Assembly: GCA_905178155.1 (NCBI GenBank)
Contig: CAJINV010000008.1
Coordinates: 1,674,001-1,738,000, forward strand
Direction of reading: 5' to 3'
DNA: 64,000 bases
Origin: Amoebophrya sp. A120
Taxonomy: Eukaryota; Sar; Dinophyceae; Syndiniales; Amoebophryaceae
A model generated the notes under the pieces. That model was not told where the DNA came from and did not search any database. It saw only the letters and a program-made list of their open reading frames with translations. Positions 32,601 through 46,005 of the stretch are shown here, one piece after another (the stretch's first letter is position 1; every line of letters starts with the position of its first letter). Position numbers and translations under genes: made by a program.

Positions 32601-35600
32601 GCATGAGCGCCAAAAGCTGTTCACTTCTTGGCACGCAAGCAGGAAGTTTCTCATGCGGGAGGGGCATCATGAGGCGTGCTCAAAACCTGTGATGCTTTTG
32701 CCTGCATGAGACGCCATTTGCGTGATCCGAAATATGCATGACAAGTCTCGCAATCTTCCAGACCCAGACATTTTTACATTTGATACCTCCGGGCTGCACC
32801 CAGTTTCCAGCAGGGGGTGCAGCGTTTTCAGGGCCATCGTGTCGCTGTACTCCGCGAGCCCCACCTCGTCCAGCACCGCCACGGCCACGGACTCCTCCAG
32901 GTCCTTCCCCCGCTGTCGGCGACTGCAGTCGCGGAAGACCTTCATGATGCCGTCCGAGGTGGAAAGGGGCGAGCACTGGTAGGACACCTGCACGCACTGC
33001 TTCAGTGTCTGGTACAACGGAGACTGCGACGACTTTCCCTTCATAGCGTCGTCCACCAAGGAGCGAGCTAGGGACTTGGAGGTACCTGGCTTGCCCACGA
33101 TAAAGAGCGGGATCCGGAGCTCCGCGCAAATCGTCATGAGGAACACGTTTTCGGTCAGCGCCTGGTTCTCGGCGATGTTTTTGTCCTCCAAGTTCGCGCT
33201 CTTCGAAAGTTCCTGCATGAAAAAATCCATCACCGTCTTCAAAGTTGCCTCGAAATTTTGCTTGGTTAACCAGCGGAGTTTGTGCTTGCACTTTTCTTCA
33301 TCGGCCTCGTACTCGTCCGCCCTCGCCGCTTCATTGCCACCGGAACGGGAAGACTTTTTGGAGATCGGGTAGCAAACGTGCGTCAAAAACGCGCTGCGAC
33401 TGGCGGGCGCCAGGGCGAGGTAGTAACACACACCCAGCGAGCAGATGAAGGCGGCCTCGTGCAGGTCGTGGTTAGCTTTCTCTGGATCTCGCAGGGCGGC
33501 GCTTTCTAGCGGTGTTTTGTTGTTCCACAGTTCGCCAAGCGCTTTGTTTTCCAACTGCGTGCAGAAAAAATGATACACGGAAAGGCACCGCTCGACGTCG
33601 CGCAGCGAGACAAACGACTTTTCGGTTTTGGAGTTCTTCATAAACTTCTGACACAGCTGGAGCACGCGGGCAATCTGCTTCTGTGTTTTGTGCATCGTCG
33701 ACTGGAGGAAAACGCCAATGGTAAAAGTATCGCGCCGGGTCATTCCTCCTGAAGATGCAGCAGCCATCTGCCCAGCGTTTCGCGCTGCTGGGTCGAGATT
33801 CGATGACGAAGATGAACTCCTGATGCTTTGCAACATGTTCCAAACGCATTGACGCAAGCGGCTGCTTTGCTGCTCCACGGCGGTACGGACATTTTTGGGA
33901 GCAACTTTAGAGGCCTCCCTATCCATCCGAAAAACCTTCCAAGGAGCAAAAACGTTACGGCGATCATTCATGTTTTTACAAACGTTCAGACTGAAGACGG
34001 GAAGTTTCTTGTTCGAAAGTTCTATGTCTCCCGGAAACTTCTCCGTGTGAGTGGTTCCGTCGCAGAGCAGATAGAACGGAGAAGGAGGATGGACAGATGA
34101 AAAAACCTGGACGCGAACCTGCACGATTGACGCATCGGCATCCTGGTCTTGGAAAGAGGCAACAGAAGCTACTGTTTCGCATTGGTCCTTATCGTAGTAT
34201 ATATACAGCTCGTCTGCTCGAGTTGCCGTTCTGAGTAGCTTTTCGACCAGTGGGACTGCTCTCGGGTCCTTGAATTTGGAGCTCCATTCCACCGTGGGAC
34301 ACAAAGCGTCGAACGTCATCATGTCCGGCCTTGCATTGCTGCTCCCAGGAGCAGGAGCTTCGACAAGCATTGGCATTCCGTCGTCGTCGACATCTGCGTC
34401 CTGGTGTTTTGGTTGCACGACCACACCAGCTGCGGCTCCCCCGTGGTCGCCGTTGGAGTTATCAAATGACGTCGCTGCCAAGAGACTTTGCTTTTGCGTC
34501 TTCTCCAGTTCGCGCCGAACCAGCAACTGAATGTAGCTCGCTTCGCTCTCCTCTGAGAGGCAACCAAAATCGTAGATGTGGATGCGCAGAGAGGGCGGCA
34601 GCGGGTGAACACGGTACACCAAGTGGCGAATCGGAATCAGCTCTTGCTTTTCGTCCCGTCGCAGCTGCACAGTCGCCTGCTCCAACTCCGCATCATGGGA
34701 GTTATTTCCTGTGGCCGCCGCCGGATCTGTGTCACTAGTGGTGCTATCGTGGTGGTACCCCAGCCCGCTTTTTGCCATGCGCGCAATCAGCTCCGGGCTG
34801 TGCCGGCGGTACGGGTTGCACGCGATGCAAATTTTCAACCCGAAGCGCTCCATAGCGATGACGCGCTGCCCGTCAAAAGTCCGGTCGGACATCAGTTCTT
34901 GGCAGAGCCACAGAGCCGCATAGCTCGTGTTGCACTCGTCGAAAAACAGCACGGTCGTTTGGATATTCTCATCGACAAAGTTCCGCTCCGCCATGCGACT
35001 GGCGTCAGCGACCGCGCGCCACACGTCCTCCTTGTCCGTACCCCCGTGCACCTTCACGACCTTGATGTTCGCCTTTTTCATCTGCACTTGCTGTGCTGCT
35101 CCTCCGCCAAACTGCCGGAGCATGGCGTCCTGCTGCCGCACCTGGGCGTGCTTCAACGCGGCGCACAGTTTGGCGTAGTATTCCACGAGTCGCGTTTTGC
35201 CGATGCCCGTCTCGCCAAAGAGGCAGACCGGGATCCCACAGTGGAACCGTACGTGCATCGCTAGAAGTTTCTGACAGTTGTCGAGCGTTAACTCGAAGGA
35301 CTGGTCCGGATCGTCCTCTTTACCGAAATCTGACAGGGCGTCCAGCACGTCCGGCGGCGACAACACGGGTAGCAGCTTCTTGATCTTTTCGAGCTTCGGC
35401 AGTTTCCCGAAGTCCTCGTTCAACTTGACCCCGTTCCCCTGCAGCGCGTCGAACAGCTCCAGACCCATAATATTCTTCTCGATCACGATGTCGGATTTCC
35501 GGTCAAGCAAGTGCCCCGTTTCGCTGTCAATGGCAAAACCCAAAAACGTCATGGACTGCCCGTCGCTTTGGAAAAACAGATACGGATGCGGCGTGGATTC

Positions 35601-38600
35601 CCACGTGCGGCGCAGGGTGCTCTCCGCGCCGGCCCCAGCCAGTCGCGGGGACAGATCCTGCTCGTAAACATCTGGGTCGTTGTGATGCTGCGCGGTTTCG
35701 TTGGCCGGTACCAAGCCATTGCTTTCGTCCGTCAGACACAGACTGGGAGTGGCGAAGTCGCGCGACATTTGCACCATGAAACGGACGACGAAAGCGCGGA
35801 AGGTGCCAAGCCCCTCGTCCGGGCAATTCGCAAACACGTTTTTCTCACAGGTTCGGAGCTGCTTCTCGAGAAAATCCACAAACACAGTCAACTGCCCCCA
35901 GCACGGGTTTTCGACGCCGCAGTACTTGATCACGTTTTGCAGAATGTGAATTTGCCGCTGGAGGTCTTTCGAAGGACAGGAAGATGTTGCAGCTGCAGGC
36001 GGCGCGCTGCTCGACGACGAGCTCGCACCTCCGGTGGGCTGTGAAAACACCGAACTTGGAATGGTCAGATTCGTCAAGTCCAGCGTGTACAGGCTATCGT
36101 CGTCCTCCGCACCGTCATCTTCCTCATAGTAGTCGTCTCCAAACTCGTCCTCGTCGCCCTCCTCAGCATCGTGATAGTGCAACTCATCGTCCGCGTCCCT
36201 GCCGTCTTTTGGCACTTTAGCGGGTTCTCCAGCCTGTTTAGACCTTCTTGGCCGCCATTGCTTGATGTCCCCGCTCGCGGACTCCTTCACGTCAACCAGT
36301 TTCTGGTCGACGAAAATGCGGAGGTCTGCTGCCGTCACGAAGTTCCAGCCCTGCTCGTTTCGCAACCAGTCCAGCAGCGGTTTTTGGTGCTCCTTCCGCC
36401 ACGTGCCGCAGTCACGGTCTGCGTGGTAGTACAGGTAATTGCGTGCCCTGGAGTTCTGGTTGTTGTTCTGTTGTCCTTGGTTCGGGTTGGAGGTGTACCG
36501 CTGATTTTGGTCAGCAATATCGTTTTTCCGGCTGCTTTCCTGCCTTTTGTACTCATCCAGGAACTCCGCCACATACTCAAACTTAGACTTGCTCTGTTCT
36601 TGCGGCGGCACTACATTCCTGGAGGAACTCTCTTGATGTCCCGGTGCAGCGTCGAGCAAACCCGCAGCTTGGATCCGCCAGGCGTCGTCAGCTCGAGTGC
36701 TATTCGCGTGTTGTGTGTCGTTTTTTCCTGATGTCGCAGTTGTAGTGCCGGCGCCGCAGGCTTCGGCAATCAGCTCCCGCAGCAGCTCAACGGGCGTGAG
36801 CAAATCCAACCTTGGCAAATAGCTCGCGAAGCTGCAGACGCTGGTCTCGGCATCGTGTTGCACGCTGATTGCCCGACTGGGGCGTGTCTTCGTTTTAAGA
36901 AAGTTGCGGACAAAGTCAAAATTTGTTCCCTGCGCGGCGGCCTCCGCGTCTTCGAGCTGCTTGCTGTCGGTTTCGTCTTCGACGGTTTCATACAAATCCA
37001 AAAATCGCATAGAAGGTGGCGCGTCCTCGTCCGGATCCTCCATTTTAAGCAGAGCCTGCCCCACATTCGCGTTGGGCGATGCGACGAGATGCCCTTTGAC
37101 CTCCTGTGCCCGGTCAAAATCCAAGAGGCCACGGTTGCTAGTCTCTAGGAAGCACACGTCTTCCGCCCCGACTCGCCAGATGCTCCCGTCCTTCGTTTCC
37201 AGCGTCCGCAACACGACCAATTTGAACAAAATGTCATTGACGTTTTGAAAACGCACGCCTGCGGGCAGCACCAAGTGAATGGCTAGCGCGATGCCAAACT
37301 GTTGTTCGCCTTGCAGTGCCTCTTCCTGCTCTCGCGCCTCGCCGTACTCACGCCCACTGTTGGAGTGTCGAGTGCTGCAAATCGCCAGCGTCCGATCCAT
37401 TGGTTGAAAGTACTTCTTGAAGTTCGTCTTTGTTCCTTTCTTGTTCAACGAATTTTTGCTTCCACCGTCCGCGGCCACTTCGGGTACGATCTCTTGCAGA
37501 TTGCAACTTTCCTGAATCAACCGCCTGCACAGTGCGTCCTCGTCGATCACTTCCTTAAACAGGACAATCTTGATCTTTTTCAACCGGCAAGGCACCTTTG
37601 ACGCAGTTTGTGGTGCCGCTTTCAGGCCGGAGTGGTGGTTGTTCAACAGGCCGCTCCCTCTAGAGGACGAGGAAGCGTTTTTCTGGCTCTTCAGCCAATC
37701 CTCAATCTTCTTCTCCTTTTTTTGCCGTATTTGCTCGATCTGGTGGTCGATCAGCCAGGTTTTGCCGCCGCCCGCGTCGGCGGAGCAAACGAGCTTGAAA
37801 AAGCCCTTCGCCTGCGGACGCACAAACTCCCTCATGTCGCGCAGCGACGGCAGCTTCGGCGCCGAGACCTTTTGCTCGGCAAAGGCGGAAAACAGGTGGG
37901 ACTGCCGCGCGGCCTTTTCGGAACAGAAAAACACCAAGTGGTTACGCGTGGAAAACTTGGTGGACTTGTACCTGTCCTGCACCGCTACAACACCGCCGGA
38001 TCCGACCATGTCGACGTCCTCATCTTCTTCACTCTCATCATCATCGCTTTTGTACGCTTCGAACAAGCCGCTAGAAATAGCGTTCTGAGACGTGGAAGAT
38101 ACAGCAGCTGCGCCGGCCTCGCCATCCTGGACCGATTGCAATCTTTGCAAGTGCTTCTTCTGCTTTTTTGCTCCCTTCATAGGATCGAGCACTTCCTCCT
38201 GCTCCTTAAAATCTGCAGCCAGCTTCAAATCCTCCTTCTCCCGGCGCCGGCACTCCTCGAGGTACACGTGGTGCGCTGAAACAGCGACCTTGTATTGCAG
38301 CTTTTCGATTGACACGAGGAAAAAGTGCTTGGTAGCAGACACGGAGCCAGTGCTGATGTTCTCATCCGCTTCATCTGGGTCTTGTTCGTCTTTCACATTT
38401 GTTCGCGGATGGTCCAGCAGCTGCGATGCGGACGCCGCGGCATTTGTTTTGCCCTTTTTCTTCCTGCTCTCAGGAGCCGTGGTCGAAGAGGCAACGTCCG
38501 CAAGCGTCAAGTTCATCTTTCCGAAGAGGCCGCCCCCGGAACTGGACGTCGCACTGCTGGCTTTTGCGTTCGGCTTCGCCACTGATGTTGCGCCGCGAAT

Positions 38601-41600
38601 TCCCTTTTTCCGATCCAGGCCTGTCGTGCCGTCGTCAGGAGGGAGCAACAGCGTCGAACTGGTTGTCCTCTGGTCTCGCTTGTGTTCGCGTCCTGCTGAC
38701 GCTGAGTGCCCTGTTAGTGGAAAAGATGCGCCTGCGGACAACCTGCCACTCTCCAATTGTTCGAGCTCGGCTTTTGCCTTCTCCCACGCACCCCGCGGGC
38801 GACACAGTGCGCGGCGGAAAAACAAACGAATTTCCTCGATGGTTGTGGTTTCGGAGCAAAACAACACATCTTCGCGCTTCGGGAGCACCTGGACGCAGTT
38901 CGCGATCGACAGGACGTAGTCGAGCTGTGCATGTGTGAGCACTGACGCAACAGTGTGCTTGTGCGGACAAAAAGAAGAGACCGCTGTTTGATGGCTGCCT
39001 GTGTTCTCAAGGGTAGCATCTTCGTCCATGAGCTGCAAACTACTCTTTGGCGTCTTGGCGCTTTTCATTGCTTTGGGCGTCGGAATCGCTCGTCGGCCTT
39101 CTTCGGCAGATCCCGCAAGTCCGAGTGCACCGGCTCTGTTGTTGTGTTCGAAGGCTTGCAAGTACAGCAGAGAATTCGGGTCGAGTTCCCGTTCGGACTC
39201 GAGCTGGCCACTGAGCTTGACCGATTGCAACATGAGCGACCCACAGGCCCGCTTCTGGTCCCACTGCGCCATGCGTGTTTCGCGCGTCGTGAGAAGCTCG
39301 CCGAGAAAACGGAGGTGCAGCCCGCCCCCAATCCGCTCAATTTGCGTTACTTGCGAGATGCCGCCGCCGATGAACAAAACCTGTTCAGCTTGCCACGTGT
39401 CATCGAACGCTATCATCAGCTGCTCGAAGATCGCATGCACACGCGGAGCCACGTCTGCCGTGGTGCTGAGCTGGTTCACCTTCGAGTCTTGACCAGCATC
39501 GTTCCCTGCTTCGGATGCCAGTGGCAGCGACAGAAAGTTTCGGAATTCGTAGTGGTTTGTGTTAGCTTCCGTCTTCTTTCCTGCATTCTCCAAAAGTGCG
39601 CGGTAGGAGTCCGCGCCATGATGCAGCAGTGCGACAAGATTGCCCTTCTGTCTTTCCACCTCTTGCGGAGCAAACCCGAGCTGGCCCACAAAGTCGCTTC
39701 GGAACTTCGCCAGTCTTTCCCGCGCCACGTCAGGACCAACGTTTCGTCCACCACCGAGAATCTCAATTTCAGAAAGCTTCGCAACCTTCTCACCGATCTC
39801 GATTTCGTTCATAGACTGCGTTTCGCCACCAAAGAGGGTGAAGCACTTTTTGTTTCCAGCATTTTCCGCCGCCGATGCGCTAGACGTAGGGTCTCTACCA
39901 CTTGCACGGTTCTCGCAAGTTGCCCCCACCAAGTAAGAGACAATGCGCTTCAGCTTTTCATGCGACATGCCAACCTTTTGCAAGAACGCCTTCTCTCGAC
40001 GGGCCTTGAGGCGATTTTCCCAAGCCTGCTCCCTCGTTTCTTGCGGCTGGTGTTGAAGCGCTGCGCCGTTGTTTACATGCCCAACTTCGACCACGTCGCT
40101 GTTCTCGGAATCGCTGTCGAGTAAAATCACCTCCGCTTGCGGCTGGGCTCGCGGCGCCGGCGCCGGTCGGGCAGCTTGGGCTCGTGTGCTGGGCAGCGAA
40201 CTACGAGCATTCGCTGCAGGTAGCAGTGACCCTCTTCTGTTGTTCAGGGCTGCACTACCGTCGTCGATTTCTAGCAACTCATCCGCCATCGAACCGCGAA
40301 ACAATCCAATGCCAAACTTCACTAATTCGTCGTCTTTGCACTGGTCTAGCAGCATCACCAGCGCCAAATACTTCTGCAGATTCACTAACTGCACATTGGT
40401 AAATTCGTCCAAGATCGGAAACTCACGCCGAATCCCCTCTACCTTGGTTTCGTAGCTCTGCACCACTTTTTCGTACAGTGCGGTAGTGAAGGAGCCCAGA
40501 CAGACCGAAAACTGTTCCTCCTGCGCGGTCTGAAACCGCATCTCGTGCCCAAAAAGGTCCAAGCGCACACGAATTTCGAGGTTGTTCGGCTCGATTGCAA
40601 CCTGCAACCGCGAGAAGAGCGGAAGTTTCTTGACGTGGATCTGTTCCAAGCACTGGTTCAGCTCGACGAGCTGGGCAAAGATCGCACAGAAACGCTCGAT
40701 TTCAGAGGTCTTGCGCTCTGTTGAAATCAGCATCAGCTTGTCGTTCAGATCTTTTAGTTGCTGCATCGAGTGGTGCTGGCAGAGCTCCTGGGATTCTTCG
40801 TCGTCGTTCGACGGTTGCTGCACTGCTAGCGGATTCAGGCGTGAGGAAGACGACCCTACGGCTCCGGCTGTCTGCGGACTCGGCGCTTTGTAGGCTTGCA
40901 GGAACGTATCGCGCTCGGTGTCGTTCATTAATGCGATCTGCAGACGGTCCATCCGCTGTAGCATAGCGTTGTTTTTGTGGTGTTTCACATTGAAGACAAT
41001 GCTCTTGAGTTCGCCGCCGCAGCTGAGCGTGAAAACGCCGTGTTTGATCAAGGCCTCGGCGCGCTTCACGGCACTCGCCTCCACCGACCCGTGCGAGGCC
41101 TGGATGTTGGCGAGCCAAGACCGGTTGCGCCAGAGGTCCTCAATCTTCGCAAGCAACCCCTTGGCGTCTTTCTTCAACTCTGTGAACGCAGGCCGCAACA
41201 CTTTCCACAATGCCTGGGCGTCAATGATGGTTGACTCACTGGGAGTCGTGGTGGCAAGACCACTCGCTCCGCTAGCCGTGGCGTTGCGACGCTGCCGCCC
41301 TCGTGCTGCGCCGGGCTTGGCCTTGTCGTTCTCCTTCTTCACATCTCTTTTGTTAGCCGATTTGTTGTTCCGTTTTGTACTCTTCGCGTTGTTCCTGCCG
41401 CCGTCTGCTGGTTGTGACAGAACTAGATCGAGATCCTGCGAGAAAGGCACGAGTTGGGAGGCACCATACGGATCCAAGTCCGCATCGTCATCTTGACCAC
41501 TGCTCGACGCGTCCTTCTGCACAAGAATGCTCTCCAATTTCGTGTAAACCAGCGGTCCCAAGCAGTTGCCCAGCAAGTCGAGTGTCGAAATGCGGTCGAC

Positions 41601-44600
41601 GTCAATGTCCGACTCGCCCGCGTCGATGTGCGCCAGATCGACGAAGTTTTTGAATTCCTGGGGGTTTGCGATGTTCCGCCGCCACCACTGGAACACCTCG
41701 CCGGACGCTTGGATGGCCTTCATCAACTTGATCTGGTCTTCCTGCACCTCTCGGAGAACTTTGTACCAGTCCTTGATCTCCTTGGAGATGTCGTTCAGCG
41801 TGTTTTGCTGCAGAAAGGCCTCGCTCCGCTGCTGCAGCTTTTGGAAAAATTGCAGCTTCGGATCCCCGTCGACAACGGTGTCCGCGATATTGTTCCCACC
41901 ACCGGCACTGCTACTGGATGACGACGCCGCTGCAGCGTTCGTATCTCCTGCTCCGAGAGCTCCTCCTGCGCCAGAAGCACTTATGTCCGCTGTTGCGTCG
42001 TCAGCATTGCTCCCACGCGGGAACATGAAGTGCACGAAGTGGATGACCTCGCGAATGCTGTTGGGCTGCACGTTGGCAATGTCAAGAAACGTTTGGATTT
42101 GGTCCATCCTATCGCGGTACAGGATCGCCCCGTCACCACTGTTTTTGTGCGGCCGATGCGAGGCTGCATTCTCAACATCGAAGATCACCAGCTGGGAGGA
42201 GGCTGGTTCTCCCGTGTCAACAGCGGTTGGATTCTTGTTTTCTTCTCCTAGAATCACATCCAGTTCGTCGTACTCTAGCTGCGTTTGTGCAAACATGCTT
42301 TTCACTGGTGCGGGCGCAAGGACGAGCGCAGTATCAGCTGCTTTCGTTGACGCAAGCATCCCCGCACCCGTCATTTCTTTCCGAATGGCATTTGTGAGTG
42401 CCTCCGGCAGCGGCCAACTCAGGTGGCTGATTAGTTCCAGAGAAAGATCGCCGGTCTGAAATTCTCCGATGAAGGCGTGGAGCTGCGACCGTGCCCGCTC
42501 AACCACGTGATCCAGCGGCGGGCCGGAATGGAATCTGTCACGGTTGTTCTTCCTGTCGCCGTTGTCGATCTCCAAATCCTCATCGAATGCCTTGAAAAAG
42601 GCGGCCAGGTCCGGCGTCTGCTCCTCCTGGTCCAAAATCAGGGCGCGGGCCAGAATGGCGTCGAAATTCATCTTAACCGCTTTGGAGTCCGCAGAAACTT
42701 GCGGCAGCGCGCTAGCGGCTCGGAGCAGTTCCAAATCGGACTCGAACTTCGTAACGACCTCGCGCCAGTGTTCCAATTTTGAAGCGATTTCCTTCTCCTT
42801 CTGCTTGCGCGGCGAGGCGGCAGATGATCCCAAACTGTCCGCGGTCGCAGAGCGGCCGCGGGCTGCGGTCGTCGTTTCACCTGCGTTTGCGAGAACAAGT
42901 TCTTGCGACATGTCGACGTCATCTTTCTCTTTCGCTACATCGTCGTCTACCTCCATGGGGTCATCACCCTCGTTTTCTTTTCGCTCTGCCGACTTCCTCG
43001 CACCCGCGGAGCTCCTTCCCGCCCACTCCTCTGATGGTTGCTCTGTGCAGATCTGGTAAAATGTGGTGAAGCGGTCCTTGTTGTCTTCCAGGAATTTCAG
43101 CGTCTTCAAAGACAACGTCCCATCAAAAAGGCGCTCCTTGCAGGTAACGAAGGCGCTTACCACCTGCTCGAGTACTGCAGCGCCGTCGGAATCCTCGGGC
43201 ACTTGCAGCCTCATCCGCAGCAGTGCCTCGCTGGCCTTGCAAGCAAACGTAACCTCCAGGATGTGCCGCAGGTCGGCGTTGTCGAGGTTCTTCTTCTTCT
43301 TGGCGTCCTCCGGGTTAATTGACAAGAACTTGAGGATCAAATCCGATAACACTTTCGCCATATTAGCGAGGGCAGTCTGTCCACGTTCGTCCTTTTCCGA
43401 GGTAGACTTCGAGCTCCCCGCGGGTGCCATCTTTGTCAGCAACGAGAAAGCTTTCGTCATCAAGCCACCCGCAGCATTTGCAAGTCCCGCACCGGCCCTC
43501 GCTACGGCGTTGTTTTCCGGTAGGAGAGCGGAATTGCGCGGTTTCTTTGACGTGTCGATATTGCTACCAAGCAGAATTTCTTCGAGCTCTTCTGGTTTCT
43601 TGTTTAGCAGGGACGTGAGCTTGTCAACAAACTTGTTGGTCCAAAGGTCCTTGAGGCGGCTCGGCAGCTGTTCATGGTGTAGATACGTTTCAATCACGGT
43701 CTTTTCCGCAGTCGTGGCCAGCTTTCTGCGCAGCACTCCCTCCATTTTCTCAGCGATGTTGTCCATGTCGGGCACATTCGGCAGCGCATCAGCAGTGGTC
43801 AAAACGTGGGCCCAGAAGTCAATGTCAAGGGAATTTCTCACTACTCCGCAATTCTTATGAATGGCCCGATTTGTCAGCTGCAGAAAGAAGTGGCCGAGAC
43901 TCGGAAGGCTTTTCCGTTTAAGCGTGACAGCTTTCTTAGCTGGCTGCATCGGTTCCTTGCTCTGATCGTCGAGATCAATGACCTCCTTCTCTTGTTGTCC
44001 TCCGGGAGTCTCTTTTTCTTCTTCTTGTTGCACGCCTTCAACTGTGCAGGAATCAATTAGCTCCATCACTGCCACAACGAAATCTGCTGCTGCTGTTACG
44101 GTCGTTTTCGCAGATTCTAGGTCCACAAAGAAAACCTTCGTGAAGGTTTCTACCGGCACTTGTGCAGAACCCTCCTTCTTCATGTAGTCGTCCGCGCCAG
44201 ACAAAACCCTCGCAACAAGGTCGAGCAGATCCTTTGCGTCGAAAAAAGGCTGCTCCTTTGCCACCGCGGAACCGATCGGCCTCTTATCTCCGTTGTGAAT
44301 TTCTAAATCCTCGCGCAGCATCATCATGTCGTCTTCCGCGCTATTTTGTTCCCCACAACGGACTGAATTTGAAGACGACAGTATCTCCCGAATCCATGAA
44401 GCGCTTTTTCGCAGGATAGTCTCCATGTCTGGGGGGTCGTTCCAGTCCAGCTGCACGAAGTTCTTCGCTTTTCGATACACTCTCCACTTCATGACCAGGC
44501 AGTCGAACGCCAGCCAGACTGGGACGCGATGAAAATCAGCAGCAGTGAAAAACTCTGGCCAGGGCGTGTAGAACAGAAAAAGGCGGATGAGAAACGGGTC

Positions 44601-45782
44601 GTAGGCAATCAATTTCGTCGTCTCCTCTGTCCACGTGAACGCCGACACTTTCGAGACATCGACTTTTTGCTCATTCTGAATCTGATTTCGCTTGTCCGCG
44701 AAGAAAAAAGGACTAGTGAACCCAAACCAGTCAGTAAAACTCGCCTTCACGGTGTGACCTCGACGTTCAAATGCCATTGCGTGCAGCTCGTCCACGATGT
44801 CGGAAAAGGTTGTAGCCTTTCCACTTAGATTTCGGCAAGCTTGCAACACGTGCAAAAAACTCAAGCCGAAGAGAAATTCCGGATGTTCCATGGGTTCGAT
44901 TCGTGAAAGCACCTCCTGCAGCCAGGCGAAAAGGTAGTTGGACGCGATAGGAAACTGTCCCTGTAACTCGCACCACCATTTTTGCTCGCATTTGGCGACT
45001 TTTGCGCTTCTTTGATGATCTCCAAGGTTGGCCCCATCCTCCTTCTTTGCCTGACCACCATCATCAGAGAGCGGAACAAAGAAGTTCGCGTTATTCTCCT
45101 CGAAGAAGCAAATGTCAAGGCGCCGCAGCAATTTTGGAAGAAACACCGCGAAGTCGTTCTCTGCATGGGAGGCACAGAGTTCGCGGCCAAGATAAGCGCA
45201 CCCTGCGATTGTTCCTATGGTGAACACGCATGTCCGTGCGCAGGGAATCGACGTCCACCCAGCAACTTGCTCTTGCAGTGCCAGGTTGAAGTTGTAATGC
45301 CACACTCCGGTTTCGTTTTTCGGAACGCACCACCATGGTTGCGTCAGCACGGCAGAATTGCTGTTGACCCGTTCGCTAAGGCAACATTGCTGCATCATGA
45401 CCTGCACTTCCTCATCGTCGCCCGCAGGACCGTTTTTCTTCACCAGTCGCATTCCCTTCAGCAGTGTGTAAGCGAGGCTTTCTTTCATCCAGCAGTCTTG
45501 CGTCATCTTCATCGCTAGGGAGATTGGGTATTTCGAACTTGCTCCATTCGCACCTGCGGTTTTTCCTTCTGGTCGGGGCGCTTGCTCCGGTAGGTAGTTA
45601 TTGGCTTTTTTCCATTCTTCGATGTACAACGAAAGAGCAAGCCGCAGAGCTTGGGCTCGGAGAACACCAAAATTCCAAACTTTGCCTGGCTCTGCTTTCG
45701 GGACGGTTGCATAATCGAAAATTTCGATGTCAAGTACCGACAGGTTGCTGGACTGCGGCTGCAAGCTCCATGCGCGGCACAT
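20688..45782 (-). CDS. RNF213: Giant RNF213-type AAA+ / RING E3 ubiquitin ligase
   Basis: Three exons (45782-32787, 32521-31864, 31705-20688) sum to 24,672 bases, an exact multiple of three, giving about 8,223 residues; human RNF213 has about 5,200. The dynein-like core is clear: an AAA module with Walker A GETGIGKTR near residue 3,520 and Walker B VLFFDECN near 3,614; a second with GKPGTSKSLARSLVDDAM near 4,233 and VAVLDEVGLAEYSD near 4,307; the family block GISNWSLDPAKMNRG; and YDALNQYYTLCGGNKYVDLG near 4,710. A C3HC4 RING (CNVC ... CMHHHCIGC ... CPVC) lies at about 7,088-7,137. A Lys-Ala repeat and disordered tail end the protein. I see no RZ zinc finger. The 31863-31706 intron is ordinary (GTATAAAT...TTTTTCCCAG). 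The start ATG follows the upstream gene by only 223 bases. RNF213 ligases coat lipid droplets and ubiquitylate invading microbes in animals; the role here is unknown. Confidence 0.93.
21150..21250 (-). repeat. Imperfect Lys-Ala coding repeat
   Basis: About 100 bases of near-tandem 6- and 12-base units (GCCAAGGCC / AAAGCGAAGGC types) encode an alternating Lys-Ala tract with occasional Val, Pro and Thr. It lies near residues 8,035-8,070 of the RNF213-like protein. Such tracts resemble nucleic-acid-binding tails of histone H1 type; they also expand and contract easily. Confidence 0.8.
32523..32785 (-). mobile_element. Introner: TIR element acting as an intron in the RNF213-like gene
   Basis: The 263-base element has perfect 30-base terminal inverted repeats at 32523-32552 and 32756-32785 (outer part TATCAAATGTAAAAATGTCT). 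Inside are repeated short words of the TTGTGATGCA and TTGCATGAG kind. Flanks on the coding strand are GGAGG before and GGGGG after, a 5-base target duplication with one mismatch. The donor GT is target G (32786) plus TIR T (32785); the acceptor AG is TIR A (32523) plus target G (32522). Excising 32522-32786 (265 bases) joins LHPLLETGCSPE in frame to GGSFDDAEPYFKTGFYGISN, restoring a block conserved across RNF213 proteins. It has no coding capacity and differs in sequence from the element at 2391. Confidence 0.93.
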
Positions 45783-46005
45783 GGTTCTCTTCGTCTCCCA
45801 ATACGACTGGGTGATATGAAAATTCTCTGCTCGGTGGAGCTGTTTTGATTTTATATGTGGTTTGGGTTTATCTTCGTTGCACCTAAAACTAAATCAAAAT
45901 CATCACTTGGTGAAGAATCTAATACGCGGAAGTACTGCATCCAGAGCACATCCACATCAAACCATTTTTCTTCATCTGGTTCTGTCAAAGCTGAGTGCTG
46001 TGCGC

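Noticed and set aside
38955-40124. 389-codon open frame on the plus strand.
   Set aside because: Antisense shadow of the RNF213-like exon 1; no domain recognised.
45849-45855. TATAAAA on the minus strand 67 bases before the RNF213-like ATG.
   Set aside because: A single match in A/T-rich spacer; dinoflagellates generally lack canonical TATA boxes and no other gene here shows one.
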